A program made the position numbers and the translations under genes. Shown here piece by piece: positions 36,601 through 45,088 of a stretch of 64,000 nt of DNA. Below the pieces are notes generated by a model, which saw only the letters and a program-made list of their open reading frames with translations, was not told the origin of the DNA and ran no database searches. The stretch lies in assembly GCF_039543245.1 (NCBI RefSeq), contig NZ_BAABJJ010000039.1, positions 1-64,000 of the forward strand. The letters are read 5' to 3'. Position 1 is the first letter of the stretch. Each line of letters starts with the position of its first letter. This DNA is from Algibacter_G agarivorans. GTDB taxonomy: Bacteria; Bacteroidota; Bacteroidia; Flavobacteriales; Flavobacteriaceae.

Positions 36601-37080
36601 TCATTTTAAAATAAATCGCCATAAACGCACCCAAATAGTCCATTTAGTAAATATCTTGTCCTCCAAAAAATTATTCTCGATAGTATCAAAAGCATTTTCT
36701 ATTAAGGCATCATGAAGCCATCTAATTACAAAAACCCATTGCAATGTTGCTAATCCGTGGGTTTTCATAATGATACTATGTTTTATTTCCGTGGTATTAG
36801 CGTCCTTTTCAAAGATTTCAAATTTATGAATCCCATCAAATCCTTTGGGTTTTAAAAACTTAAAGACTATTACTTCGCCTAAAATATAATCCTCAACAGC
36901 ATACCTTATTATTCCGTGTCCGCCCTTTTCTCCTATTTTCAATCCATTTCTAAATCGCATAGCTGGCCAATTGGTAGTGGGCCAAACTTTATCATCTTTT
37001 GTTGATAGTGTTTCTAACAAAACTACAACATCCGCTTTTGGTTGATTAATTATCCGTTTATGTGTGTTTACAACATGCAT
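36601..37080 (-). CDS. SRPBCC-family protein
   Basis: The 159-residue protein shows the START/polyketide-cyclase-like helix-grip fold: strand NTHKRIINQPKADVV, a Trp-rich stretch (KVWPTTNWPAMRF), the central strands KGFDGIHKFEIFEKD, and a long C-terminal helix (RWLHDALIENAFDTIENNF). Such proteins bind hydrophobic ligands. It is the first gene of the ECF sigma operon, so it might sense or process the inducing molecule; this is inference. It is divergent from rlmD with 120 bases between. Confidence 0.7.
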   Translation of the reverse strand: MHVVNTHKRIINQPKADVVVLLETLSTKDDKVWPTTNWPAMRFRNGLKIGEKGGHGIIRYAVEDYILGEVIVFKFLKPKGFDGIHKFEIFEKDANTTEIKHSIIMKTHGLATLQWVFVIRWLHDALIENAFDTIENNFLEDKIFTKWTIWVRLWRFILK

Positions 37081-37188
37081 GCTACTTTAAAGACGACAAA
37101 AAACTAAAAAGGTTCATTTTATTTTAAATGAAAGTAAAAATCTCTTAAAGATAATTTAAATAACAAGTATTTTATTTCTCGCTATTGT

Positions 37189-37196
37189 TATTTTTG
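37189..37196 (+). promoter_or_regulatory. Putative -7 promoter element (TATTTTTG) of rlmD
   Basis: An exact TAnnTTTG match ends four bases before the ATG. With the usual short distance to the transcription start, the rlmD mRNA would be leaderless or nearly so. Confidence 0.45.
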
Positions 37197-37200
37197 CAGC

Positions 37201-38613
37201 ATGTCTAGAAAAAAAGCAAGAAAACAAGTTTTTGAGAATGTAGAAGTTATTGATGCCGGAGCTAAAGGTAAAACCATAGCTAAAGCACCCGATGGGAAAG
37301 TCATTTTTCTACCCAATGCAGTACCTGGTGATGTGGTTGATGTACAAACTTTTAAAAAGCGTAAAGCCTTTTATGAAGGAAAAGCCACTGTTTTCCATAA
37401 ACTGTCAGACAAAAGAACGCTACCAGCTTGCGAACATTTTGGAACTTGTGGTGGTTGCAAATGGCAAGATATGGGGTATAAACATCAATTGTTTTATAAG
37501 CAAAAGGAAGTCACCAATAACTTAACACGTATTGGGCATATTGAACTTCCAGAGGTTACTCCTATTCTAGGCGCAGAAAATCAATATTTCTACAGAAACA
37601 AAATGGAATTCTCGTTTAGCGATAGCCGTTGGTTGACACTTGAAGAAATTCAGTCTGATAAAGATTTAGGAGATAGAAATGCGCTAGGCTTTCATATTCC
37701 GGGCATGTGGGATAAAATTCTAGATTTAAACACCTGCCACCTGCAAGCTGACCCTTCAAACGCCATTAGAAATGCCGTAAAACAGTTTGCTATTGAAAAC
37801 GAATTGGAATTCTTTAACACACGCAATCAAACTGGATTATTACGTACCATGATGATCCGAACATCTAGCACAGGCGATATTATGGTCATGCTTCAGCTTT
37901 TTAAGGAAGACAAAGCTAAACGTGAGTTGTTATTGGATTTTATTGCTGAAACCTTTCCGCAAATAACATCGTTACAATACGTCATTAACGGAAAAGCAAA
38001 CGATACTATTTATGACCAAGACGTGATTTGCTACAAAGGTAACGATCATATTTTTGAAGAAATGGAAGGTTTAAGGTTTAAAATAAACGCAAAATCTTTT
38101 TATCAAACCAACTCCGACCAAGCTTTTGAACTCTATAAAATAACGCGAAATTTTGCAGGCTTAACAGGAAACGAATTGGTTTACGATCTATATACGGGAA
38201 CAGGAACCATTGCTCAATTTGTTGCAAAACAAGCCAGTAAGGTTATTGGTGTAGAATCTGTACCAGATGCTATAACTGCAGCAAAAGAAAATGCACAATT
38301 AAACAACATTAATAACGTTGAATTCTTTGTTGGTGATATGAAACAGGTTTTTAATGATGAATTTATTGAAACCCATGGACAACCTGATGTTATAATTACC
38401 GATCCACCACGAGATGGTATGCACAAAGATGTCGTACAACAAATATTAAATATTGCGCCAAAAAAAGTGGTATACGTAAGTTGTAATAGTGCTACCCAAG
38501 CTAGAGATTTAGCCTTAATGGATGCACAATATAAAGTCATAAAAACCCAAGCAGTAGATATGTTTCCACAGACTTTTCATGTGGAAAATGTTGTACTTTT
38601 GGAGCGTCGATAA
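37201..38613 (+). CDS. rlmD: 23S rRNA (uracil-C5)-methyltransferase RlmD-type
   Basis: This 470-residue SAM-dependent enzyme methylates uracil in 23S rRNA (U1939 in E. coli) or a related site. It starts with a TRAM domain (about 1-65). The 4Fe-4S ligands are Cys77, Cys83 and Cys86 (CEHFGTCGGC) with Cys179 as the fourth. The SAM motif is LVYDLYTGTGTIAQF, and the catalytic Cys428 lies in VYVSCNSATQARDL. RlmCD/TrmA relatives share these, so the exact uracil is inferred. It leads the rlmD-DUF6452-DUF6048 group conserved in Flavobacteriaceae. Confidence 0.92.
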   Translation: MSRKKARKQVFENVEVIDAGAKGKTIAKAPDGKVIFLPNAVPGDVVDVQTFKKRKAFYEGKATVFHKLSDKRTLPACEHFGTCGGCKWQDMGYKHQLFYKQKEVTNNLTRIGHIELPEVTPILGAENQYFYRNKMEFSFSDSRWLTLEEIQSDKDLGDRNALGFHIPGMWDKILDLNTCHLQADPSNAIRNAVKQFAIENELEFFNTRNQTGLLRTMMIRTSSTGDIMVMLQLFKEDKAKRELLLDFIAETFPQITSLQYVINGKANDTIYDQDVICYKGNDHIFEEMEGLRFKINAKSFYQTNSDQAFELYKITRNFAGLTGNELVYDLYTGTGTIAQFVAKQASKVIGVESVPDAITAAKENAQLNNINNVEFFVGDMKQVFNDEFIETHGQPDVIITDPPRDGMHKDVVQQILNIAPKKVVYVSCNSATQARDLALMDAQYKVIKTQAVDMFPQTFHVENVVLLERR

Positions 38614-38684
38614 GCCAATAATTGGTATTTATATAAAATAGATTGTTGTTCTTGTGAAAACTGGAATTCATACAAAATTAAAAA

Positions 38685-39227
38685 ATGAAATATTTTAAAA
38701 TTCTAATAATTCCGTTTATTTTGATAGTTACCCTATCAATAAGCTGCGAACGTGACGATATTTGTCCAGATAGCACACCTACAACGCCTAGATTAATCAT
38801 AGATCTTATTGATCCAGATAATCAAGATGACAGCAAAAATGTTTTTGGTTTAGTGGTTGCTGGAGTAGATAACGAATTTATATTATCAGAGTATAATAAT
38901 GTAACTACAAGTACCATTATTTTACCTTTAAAAACAGACGACAACACTACGCAATATAGACTTATCAAAGAATCTTTTGTAAACGACAATACAACTCCTG
39001 ATGATACTACAGATGATTTTATTGATGGTAACCAAGATATTATTACCATAAATTATAGTCGTGAAGAAGTTTATGTATCACGTGCTTGTGGTTATAAAAC
39101 TATTTTTAAAAACGTTACCCTTACTATTGAACCAGACGCCGACAACTGGATGCTTTCAAGACAACCCGCAACCGATAACCAATCTGTAGAAGATGAAACA
39201 GCAGCACACTATAACATATCTCATTAG
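38685..39227 (+). CDS. DUF6452 family lipoprotein
   Basis: The 180-residue product has a lipoprotein signal with Cys21 (TLSISC) followed by ERDDICP. The mature part is beta-rich with a conserved pair of Cys (CERDDIC) and YVSRACGYKTIFKN near residue 140. The gene lies 71 bases after rlmD and overlaps the next gene by 35 bases. The family has no known function; its fixed pairing with the DUF6048 barrel suggests both belong to one envelope complex. Confidence 0.8.
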   Translation: MKYFKILIIPFILIVTLSISCERDDICPDSTPTTPRLIIDLIDPDNQDDSKNVFGLVVAGVDNEFILSEYNNVTTSTIILPLKTDDNTTQYRLIKESFVNDNTTPDDTTDDFIDGNQDIITINYSREEVYVSRACGYKTIFKNVTLTIEPDADNWMLSRQPATDNQSVEDETAAHYNISH

Positions 39228-39924
39228 TAGTTTAGCATGTATGCTACTTTTTTGTGTGTCTGTTAGCGCACAAAACGATAGTATTGTTAGCACACCTAAC
39301 GATAACACTAAAATAAAACTCAAATACGGACTTCGTGTTGGAGCAGATATCGGGAAACTTATTCGGTCTTTTGCCGACGATGATTTTACTGGTTTTGAAA
39401 TAACCGTAGACTACCGAATTAAAAAACGCTTATATATTGCTGGAGAAATTGGAATAGAAGAAAAAAACACCATCACCGATTATTTAGATATTACCAGTAC
39501 AGGGAGTTATATAAAAGGCGGTATAGATTTCAACATGTATGAAAACTGGTTAGATATGGATAATATGATTTATTCAGGTTTTCGAATTGGAGCAAGTAGC
39601 TTTAGTCACGATTTAAATAGTTTTAATATATATAGTACTAATCAGTATTGGGCACCTCAATTTTCGTCTACAGATACTCAAGAATTTAGTGGCTTAACCG
39701 CATTTTGGGCTGAAATTATTTTAGGAATGAAAGTCGAATTATTCAATAATTTATACATGGGCTTAAACGTGCAGCTAAAAATATTAGCTAGCGAAACAGA
39801 ACCCAATAATTTTGAAAACGTTTACATTCCTGGGTTTGGAAAAACCTATGATAGCAGTGGTATTGGTGCTGGCTATAGTTATTTCTTATCGTATAGGATT
39901 CCGCTTTATAAGAAGGATAAGTAA
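39193..39924 (+). CDS. DUF6048 family outer-membrane beta-barrel protein
   Basis: The 243-residue protein has a signal peptide (MKQQHTITYLISSLACMLLF, cleavage near SVSAQ). The rest has alternating amphipathic strands (KYGLRVGADIGKLIRSF, GFEITVDYRIKKRLYIAGEI, WAEIILGMKVELFNNLYMGL) and an aromatic-rich C-terminal strand, typical of an outer-membrane barrel. The start is inside the preceding lipoprotein gene; the next Met would remove most of the signal peptide, so the overlap is likely real and translation is coupled. Confidence 0.78.
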   Translation: MKQQHTITYLISSLACMLLFCVSVSAQNDSIVSTPNDNTKIKLKYGLRVGADIGKLIRSFADDDFTGFEITVDYRIKKRLYIAGEIGIEEKNTITDYLDITSTGSYIKGGIDFNMYENWLDMDNMIYSGFRIGASSFSHDLNSFNIYSTNQYWAPQFSSTDTQEFSGLTAFWAEIILGMKVELFNNLYMGLNVQLKILASETEPNNFENVYIPGFGKTYDSSGIGAGYSYFLSYRIPLYKKDK

Positions 39925-40193
39925 ATTAAAAGTGACTAACAGTGTATTTAATTATTCCGTGTTACTAAATACGGCAAACTAATCTCCCAAAATAGAGTTA
40001 AAAAAACCCTATACACCTATCAGTTAATACGTTAGGATTTTAAAAAAAATCTTACAAAACAAACACTTCTTTTCTTTCTTTTTTACCTAGTTTAGTACTG
40101 TGTTTCACTTACAATAGCTATTAAATAAACATATTTATATAAGGCTAAAAGTGAGTGATTTAAATAAATTAATTAATATTAAAATCAAAAAAA

Positions 40194-40490
40194 ATGATTA
40201 AAAAAACAATGAAATTAATGACGGTAGCTTTTGCTGCATCAATGCTTTTAACGTCTTGCTACTCTTATACAAGTGTTGTTGGAAAGGGAGCTCAAGGAAA
40301 CGCGGAAGTAACAAAATGGAATCATTATGTTATTTATGGCTTAGCGCCTGTTGGAGTTTCAGATTCAAAGCAAATGGCTGATGGTGCAACAGATTATAAT
40401 GTTTTTACAAGACAATCTTTTGTAAACGGATTAGTATCTGCTTTAACTTTTGGGATTTATGCTCCATCAACAACTACAGTTACTAAATAA
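40194..40490 (+). CDS. Bor-like lipoprotein
   Basis: The 98-residue product has a lipoprotein signal with Cys22 (LLTSC). The C-terminal part, RQSFVNGLVSALTFGIYAPS, matches the conserved core of the phage lambda Bor/Iss lipoprotein (QTFVNGLLGFITLGIYTP), and the HYVIYGLAPVG stretch matches the first Bor motif. In enterobacteria Bor gives serum resistance; in a marine bacterium the role is unknown. It is alone, with a 269-bp A+T-rich region upstream that shows nothing recognisable and a strong terminator after it. Confidence 0.8.
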   Translation: MIKKTMKLMTVAFAASMLLTSCYSYTSVVGKGAQGNAEVTKWNHYVIYGLAPVGVSDSKQMADGATDYNVFTRQSFVNGLVSALTFGIYAPSTTTVTK

Positions 40491-40502
40491 TTATTAATTA
40501 CT

Positions 40503-40534
40503 AAGGTGAGATTAATTAATCTCACCTTTTTTTT
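40503..40534 (+). terminator. Terminator of the Bor-like gene
   Basis: AAGGTGAGATT and AATCTCACCTT arms with a four-base loop and eight T residues, 12 bases after the stop. Confidence 0.88.
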
Positions 40535-40540
40535 ACTTCT

Positions 40541-40738
40541 ATGAATAAAACAATTCATTATATTTTTATAGTAGCATCGATAATCTTACTATATAATATA
40601 GTTCAAATTTTATCTTTAGGCTTATCTCGTTTAAGCGAGTTTGGTTATGGCGCCTTAATTGGTAAAGTCATTCTTTTTTCTATATCCGTATTTATTGTAT
40701 ATAAAACTAGAACTAATAAGCCTAAACTTTCAAAATAG
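40541..40738 (+). CDS. Small two-helix membrane protein
   Basis: The 65 residues have helices at about 7-28 and 42-56 and a basic C-terminus (KTRTNKPKLSK). It starts directly after the preceding terminator, so it may depend on read-through or a promoter inside the T-rich sequence. I recognise no family. The call rests on membrane pattern and codon usage only. Confidence 0.5.
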   Translation: MNKTIHYIFIVASIILLYNIVQILSLGLSRLSEFGYGALIGKVILFSISVFIVYKTRTNKPKLSK

Positions 40739-40829
40739 ACTTTTTTATCTGAGTGCCTGCCAAGGCAAATTACTGCTTAGTGCCGAAACAGTTATAATAA
40801 AACTGTAACTTTACTCTCAAAACCAAACC

Positions 40830-41342
40830 ATGTCAACCACTTTCGCCGCCATAGACTTCGAGACCGCAAAAGGACACCACATTTGCTCGGTTGGGATTGT
40901 AACGTTTAAAGATGGCGTTATTATTGACGAGTTTCATGCCTTAATCCAACCACCAAACAACGACTATAACTGGCACAACCAACAAGTGCATGGTATTACT
41001 GAGGACGATACCCGATTTTCTCCAAACTTTAGAGGTGTCTATCCTGAGATTAAAAAACGTATTTCTGGTATGGTTACCGTGGCACACAATGAATCTTTTG
41101 ACAGAACCGTTTTACTTAAAACGATGAAAGATTATAACATTCCGCAGTCCGATATAATGATGGAAGCGCGTTGGGAATGTACCCTTAAAATTTACCGTAA
41201 AAAAGGTTACAAACCCGCTAAGCTAGATGCGTGCTGTAAAGTGCATAATATAGCTTTAAAACATCACGATGCGCTATCTGATGCTCGTGCTTGCGGTAAG
41301 TTGTTTTTAATTGCTCAGTATGAGCGGCTGCCTTTGTTTTAG
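40830..41342 (+). CDS. DnaQ-like 3'-5' exonuclease (DEDDh)
   Basis: The 170-residue nuclease has all DEDDh residues: Asp9 and Glu11 in AAIDFETAKG, Asp in HNESFDRTVL (about 91), and the His/Asp pair in HHDALSDARA (about 151-156). A short one-domain form like this resembles RNase T/epsilon-type proteins that degrade single strands in repair or RNA maturation; the substrate is not fixed. It stands alone. A TAACTTTA sequence about 20 bases upstream is close to a -7 box. Confidence 0.88.
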   Translation: MSTTFAAIDFETAKGHHICSVGIVTFKDGVIIDEFHALIQPPNNDYNWHNQQVHGITEDDTRFSPNFRGVYPEIKKRISGMVTVAHNESFDRTVLLKTMKDYNIPQSDIMMEARWECTLKIYRKKGYKPAKLDACCKVHNIALKHHDALSDARACGKLFLIAQYERLPLF

Positions 41343-41574
41343 AGTTGATATTCTCAAAATTTGTCATGCTGAACTTATTTTAGCATCTCATAATAATTAG
41401 GGTGAGGTTCCTGTTTTTAGAGAAATTTTATTTCATATACTTCCCCACTACTTCTGATGAAGGCTTCCCCAAATTAGATCTGCTTAGTGGCGTAATAGAA
41501 ATAACAAAACCTATTTTGTAAAGCAATAAATTAAACACCTCTACCCAAGGCTAGGAAGTAGTTCATTAAACAAT

Positions 41575-41593
41575 ACCGATAGTTATCGGGACA
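41575..41593. repeat. Imperfect copy of the CCGATAGCTATCGGG palindrome
   Basis: ACCGATAGTTATCGGGACA differs from the perfect copy 34 bases downstream at the centre (GTT for GCT). Two copies lie within 75 bp. Confidence 0.55.
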
Positions 41594-41626
41594 GCACATA
41601 AAAAGATCGAGTAGCGAAATCAAGAC

Positions 41627-41646
41627 CTCCCGATAGCTATCGGGAG
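41627..41646. repeat. Perfect 20-bp palindrome CTCCCGATAGCTATCGGGAG
   Basis: The 20 bases are identical to their reverse complement. Related copies occur at 20961, 35578 and 41575. It has no T-run, so it is not a standard terminator. Confidence 0.65.
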
Positions 41647-41733
41647 TGGTAACACCCAAAAAAAATTAATTAAGAAAGGAATTAAATCATGTCTTAAACA
41701 ATATATTATTATTTTAGATGAAAATTTTAAAAC

Positions 41734-42822
41734 ATGGCAAAAAAGAGCATACTCAACAAAAAGTCGATGGACTTTTTAGAAAAATATTTAAACAACGCAG
41801 CGCCTACAGGATACGAATGGACGGGGCAAAAACTATGGATGGATTACTTAAAACCTTATGTAGATGAGTTCATTACAGATACTTATGGCACAGCAGTTGG
41901 GGTAATAAATCCAAAAGCAAAATATAAAGTAGTTATTGAAGGGCATGCTGATGAAATTTCGTGGTATGTAAACTATATTTCCGACGATGGTTTAATTTAT
42001 GTGATTAGAAATGGAGGTAGCGACCACCAAATAGCACCAAGTAAAATAGTAAATATTCATACCAAAAATGGGATTGTAAAAGGCGTTTTTGGTTGGCCCG
42101 CTATACATACACGTAATAAAGCTAATGAAGAACCTCCAAAACCTGATAATATTTTTATTGATTGTGGTTGTAAAACAAAAGAAGATGTTGAAAAACTAGG
42201 AGTTCATGTTGGTTGTGTTATTACTTATCCTGATGAATTCCATATACTTAATGGCGATAAATTTGTTTGTAGAGCTATAGATAATCGTATGGGTGGTTTT
42301 ATGATAGCAGAGGTTGCACGATTACTGAAAGAAAACAAAAAAGAATTACCTTTTGGGCTTTACGTTACAAACGCCGTGCAAGAAGAAATTGGTTTACGTG
42401 GCGCAGAAATGATTACGCAAACCATTAAACCAAATGTGGCTATTGTTACGGATGTAACACATGATACCACAACACCTATGATTGAAAAGAAAAAAGTAGG
42501 GCACTTGGAAATGGGTCTTGGTCCGGTAATAGCTTATGCCCCTGCTGTTCAACAAAAACTACGTGATTTAATTACGGAAACCGCTGAAGCTAAAAAAATT
42601 CCTTTTCAACGTTCTGCCTTATCACGAGCTACAGGAACAGATACGGATGCTTTTGCTTATAGCAATGGCGGTGTGGCTTCTGCTTTAATTTCATTGCCGC
42701 TTCGTTATATGCATACCACAGTTGAAATGGTGCATAAAGAAGATGTTGAAAATGTAATTAAATTAATTTACGAAACATTATTGAACATAAAAGAAGGTGA
42801 AACATTTAGCTATTTTAAGTAA
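41734..42822 (+). CDS. M42-family aminopeptidase
   Basis: The 362-residue protein is a zinc/cobalt-dependent aminopeptidase of the tetrahedral (TET) type. Metal ligands are His in VIEGHADEIS (about 72), Asp in RAIDNRMGG (about 184), Glu-Glu in VQEEIGLRGA (about 215-216), Asp in IVTDVTHDT (about 238) and His in LRYMHTTVE (about 329). It trims oligopeptides in the cytoplasm; there is no signal peptide. It is monocistronic, followed by a hairpin at 42843. Confidence 0.9.
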   Translation: MAKKSILNKKSMDFLEKYLNNAAPTGYEWTGQKLWMDYLKPYVDEFITDTYGTAVGVINPKAKYKVVIEGHADEISWYVNYISDDGLIYVIRNGGSDHQIAPSKIVNIHTKNGIVKGVFGWPAIHTRNKANEEPPKPDNIFIDCGCKTKEDVEKLGVHVGCVITYPDEFHILNGDKFVCRAIDNRMGGFMIAEVARLLKENKKELPFGLYVTNAVQEEIGLRGAEMITQTIKPNVAIVTDVTHDTTTPMIEKKKVGHLEMGLGPVIAYAPAVQQKLRDLITETAEAKKIPFQRSALSRATGTDTDAFAYSNGGVASALISLPLRYMHTTVEMVHKEDVENVIKLIYETLLNIKEGETFSYFK

Positions 42823-42842
42823 AGAATAAAATTTATACTACT

Positions 42843-42876
42843 AAATTGAGTCGATATTAAAAAGTCGACTCAATTT
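42843..42876. terminator. Hairpin terminator after the M42 gene
   Basis: AAATTGAGTCGA and TCGACTCAATTT arms with a ten-base loop 20 bases after the stop. The T-run is short, so efficiency is uncertain. Confidence 0.65.
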
Positions 42877-42914
42877 AAATATTTATATCATTCAACAAAA
42901 AAGAACATAATCTA

Positions 42915-45068
42915 ATGGGGAAATGTTTTATACATATAAATCACCCATTACTTAAACAAACTCTAATAATTCTATTTATATGTTTGTTTGCTTCATCCAT
43001 AGACACCTACGCTCAAATTCAAAAAGAGTTTTCTCCTCGTTTTAATGGCATGATACATGGCGATTTCACAATGATTGCCAATAATATATTATCGCGAACA
43101 CCAACAGAAGACTACAATGGTGAAGATGACAACCACACCTTTCCAGATAATGTTTATGTTGATATTGATAATGACGATTCCACATTTAATTCAAGTAGTG
43201 CCAATTTTGTTAATCCGCAACCCCAATTAACCTGTTTAACAATTAAAAAAGTCTATTTATATTGGGCGGCGGCCGATAAAGAAAATGAAGCTGGAGAGGA
43301 CAACCAACCCGATTGGAATTTTAACGATATCAAGTTAATGCTCCCTGGCAAAAACACTTATGAAACATTAACTGCAGACGACGTGCTTTATAGAGGTCGA
43401 GACACCCATTTTAGTAATGATCCGTATGTCTGTTTCAAAGACATCACCAATTTAGTAACAAACTTAGATAGCCCTTATGGTAAGTATCAAGTGGCAAATA
43501 TTGAAGCCAAAACAGGGTTTTTACTTCAACACAACACAGGAAATACAGGAACTTCAGGAGGTTGGCAAATTGTTTATATTTATGAAAGTCCAGAGTTGAC
43601 ATCAAAAAACGTTAGCGTATTTGATGGTTATGCTCATATTACTAGAGATCTTAATAACTATGATATCGGTTTTTCTGGTTTCCGAACAGTCCCAAGTGGC
43701 CCTGTTAAAGTAAATACGCTAATTGGATCTTTTGAAGGCGATAGAAGTTTAATTGGAGATCGATTTCAAATTCAGAATACAGCAAATAACTATGTAGATA
43801 TAAGTACACCGTTAAGAGATCTGAACAATTTTTTCAACAGTAAAATCACTTTAGAAAACACAAATTTCACAAATAGAAACCCTGCCAGTTTAAATACCTT
43901 AGGTTTTGATGCTGCTGTATTTTCATTAGATAACACAAATAACAGCATCATAGGAAATAATCAAACATCAGCTTCTATAAGGCTTACATCAAATCAAGAA
44001 ACCTACGGCTTATTTTTAGTTGGGTTAGCTGTTGAAGTCTGGGCGCCAAATTTATACCCCATAAAACTTAGTTCAAATGCCATAGGAAATATTACAAATA
44101 CCAGTGAAATCGTAACATTCGATTTTAATTTTTTTAACACAGGAAACGATAATGCTGTTAATGTTGTTCTATCTGAAACCATACCAAAAAACATAGAATT
44201 TGTTTCTGCTAATAATTTACCTAATGGAGTTACTTACATGTATGATACAGATACAAGGCTTTTACAGTTTTTTATAGAAGATGGTTTCGTTAATATAGGA
44301 GACCCGCCTTTAAATATTAAATTTGAATTAATAATTAAAGATGCCTGTTATTTTCTTGAAGATACCTGCAATTTAGCTTTCGAACTTCAATTTACAGCCA
44401 CTTATAATGGCGAAGAAAACACAAACCTGGTTACTACCTATAGTTCAATTGAATTGGATGATTGCCAACAAGGAACGCCTTTGCCAATAACCATAAATCA
44501 ACCAATCGCTTTTTGGGAAACACCTATTGGTAGTTTAGACAGAACCTTATCCATTAACAATCCAAATGATTTAATGAATGCTCAATCTCTAATTCCTACT
44601 ACTGATATATGCGATTTTGATCTAATAAAAACCTCTGGGGATTTTATTCAAAATAGTGATTGTGATTTCTCTGGAACCTATACCAATACATGGAATTTTA
44701 TTGATGCCTGTGGACGCACCATTGAAGATTATACTCAAGTTATAACAGTACCTTCAAATCAATTTTTTGATGGCAGCAACCTAACCATATCCAAAGTTGT
44801 AACGCCAAACCAAGACCAATGGAACGAATACTTTACGATAGCTGAAATAAAAGATTGTGGATTTATAATTGATTTAAAAATATTTAATCGTTGGGGTGCG
44901 TTAATCTATCAATCAGACAATTATCAAAACAACTGGAATGGAACTTCCAATAGCAGTTCCATGGGCATATCAAACAAAGTCCCAACAGGAACTTACTATT
45001 ATGTTATAACCTTAATTAATAGCGAATTAACCCCAATTGCAGGAACAGTTTATTTAGGAACAAAATAA
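42915..45068 (+). CDS. Secreted protein with gliding-motility-associated C-terminal (CHU_C, T9SS type B) domain
   Basis: The 717-residue protein has a signal peptide (cut near DTYAQIQ). The central part is beta-rich. Residues about 385-470 (NITNTSEIVTFDFNFFNTGN, VNVVLSETIPKNIEFVSAN) are a DUF11-like repeat. The last 90 residues form the CHU_C domain: TPNQDQWNEYFTIAEIKDCG, LKIFNRWGALIYQS, WNGTSN, VPTGTYYYVITL. This sends it through the type IX system without the type A anchor. It is probably a surface or matrix protein. No enzyme motif was found. The Nudix gene begins 20 bases later but is likely unrelated in function. Confidence 0.87.
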   Translation: MGKCFIHINHPLLKQTLIILFICLFASSIDTYAQIQKEFSPRFNGMIHGDFTMIANNILSRTPTEDYNGEDDNHTFPDNVYVDIDNDDSTFNSSSANFVNPQPQLTCLTIKKVYLYWAAADKENEAGEDNQPDWNFNDIKLMLPGKNTYETLTADDVLYRGRDTHFSNDPYVCFKDITNLVTNLDSPYGKYQVANIEAKTGFLLQHNTGNTGTSGGWQIVYIYESPELTSKNVSVFDGYAHITRDLNNYDIGFSGFRTVPSGPVKVNTLIGSFEGDRSLIGDRFQIQNTANNYVDISTPLRDLNNFFNSKITLENTNFTNRNPASLNTLGFDAAVFSLDNTNNSIIGNNQTSASIRLTSNQETYGLFLVGLAVEVWAPNLYPIKLSSNAIGNITNTSEIVTFDFNFFNTGNDNAVNVVLSETIPKNIEFVSANNLPNGVTYMYDTDTRLLQFFIEDGFVNIGDPPLNIKFELIIKDACYFLEDTCNLAFELQFTATYNGEENTNLVTTYSSIELDDCQQGTPLPITINQPIAFWETPIGSLDRTLSINNPNDLMNAQSLIPTTDICDFDLIKTSGDFIQNSDCDFSGTYTNTWNFIDACGRTIEDYTQVITVPSNQFFDGSNLTISKVVTPNQDQWNEYFTIAEIKDCGFIIDLKIFNRWGALIYQSDNYQNNWNGTSNSSSMGISNKVPTGTYYYVITLINSELTPIAGTVYLGTK

Positions 45069-45088
45069 TAAAACTTTAATTTTTAAAG

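Larger units (their letters stand above)
41343..41733. other. 391-bp intergenic island of dispersed repeats
   Basis: This gap holds no convincing gene. It contains GTCATGCTGAACTTATTTTA (41363-41382), which with the following GCATC is an imperfect palindrome of a kind common in Bacteroidota intergenic DNA. An imperfect palindrome follows at 41575-41593 and a perfect 20-bp palindrome at 41627-41646, then an A-run and the M42 gene leader. A GTG-started frame of about 39 codons (around 41401-41523) is open but not recognisable. Confidence 0.5.

Noticed and set aside
41401..41523. GTG-started frame of about 39 codons in the repeat-rich gap
   Set aside because: It is open and contains a plausible stretch (TSDEGFPKLDLLSGVIE), but there is no ribosome-binding site, no homology I recognise and it lies among dispersed repeats.
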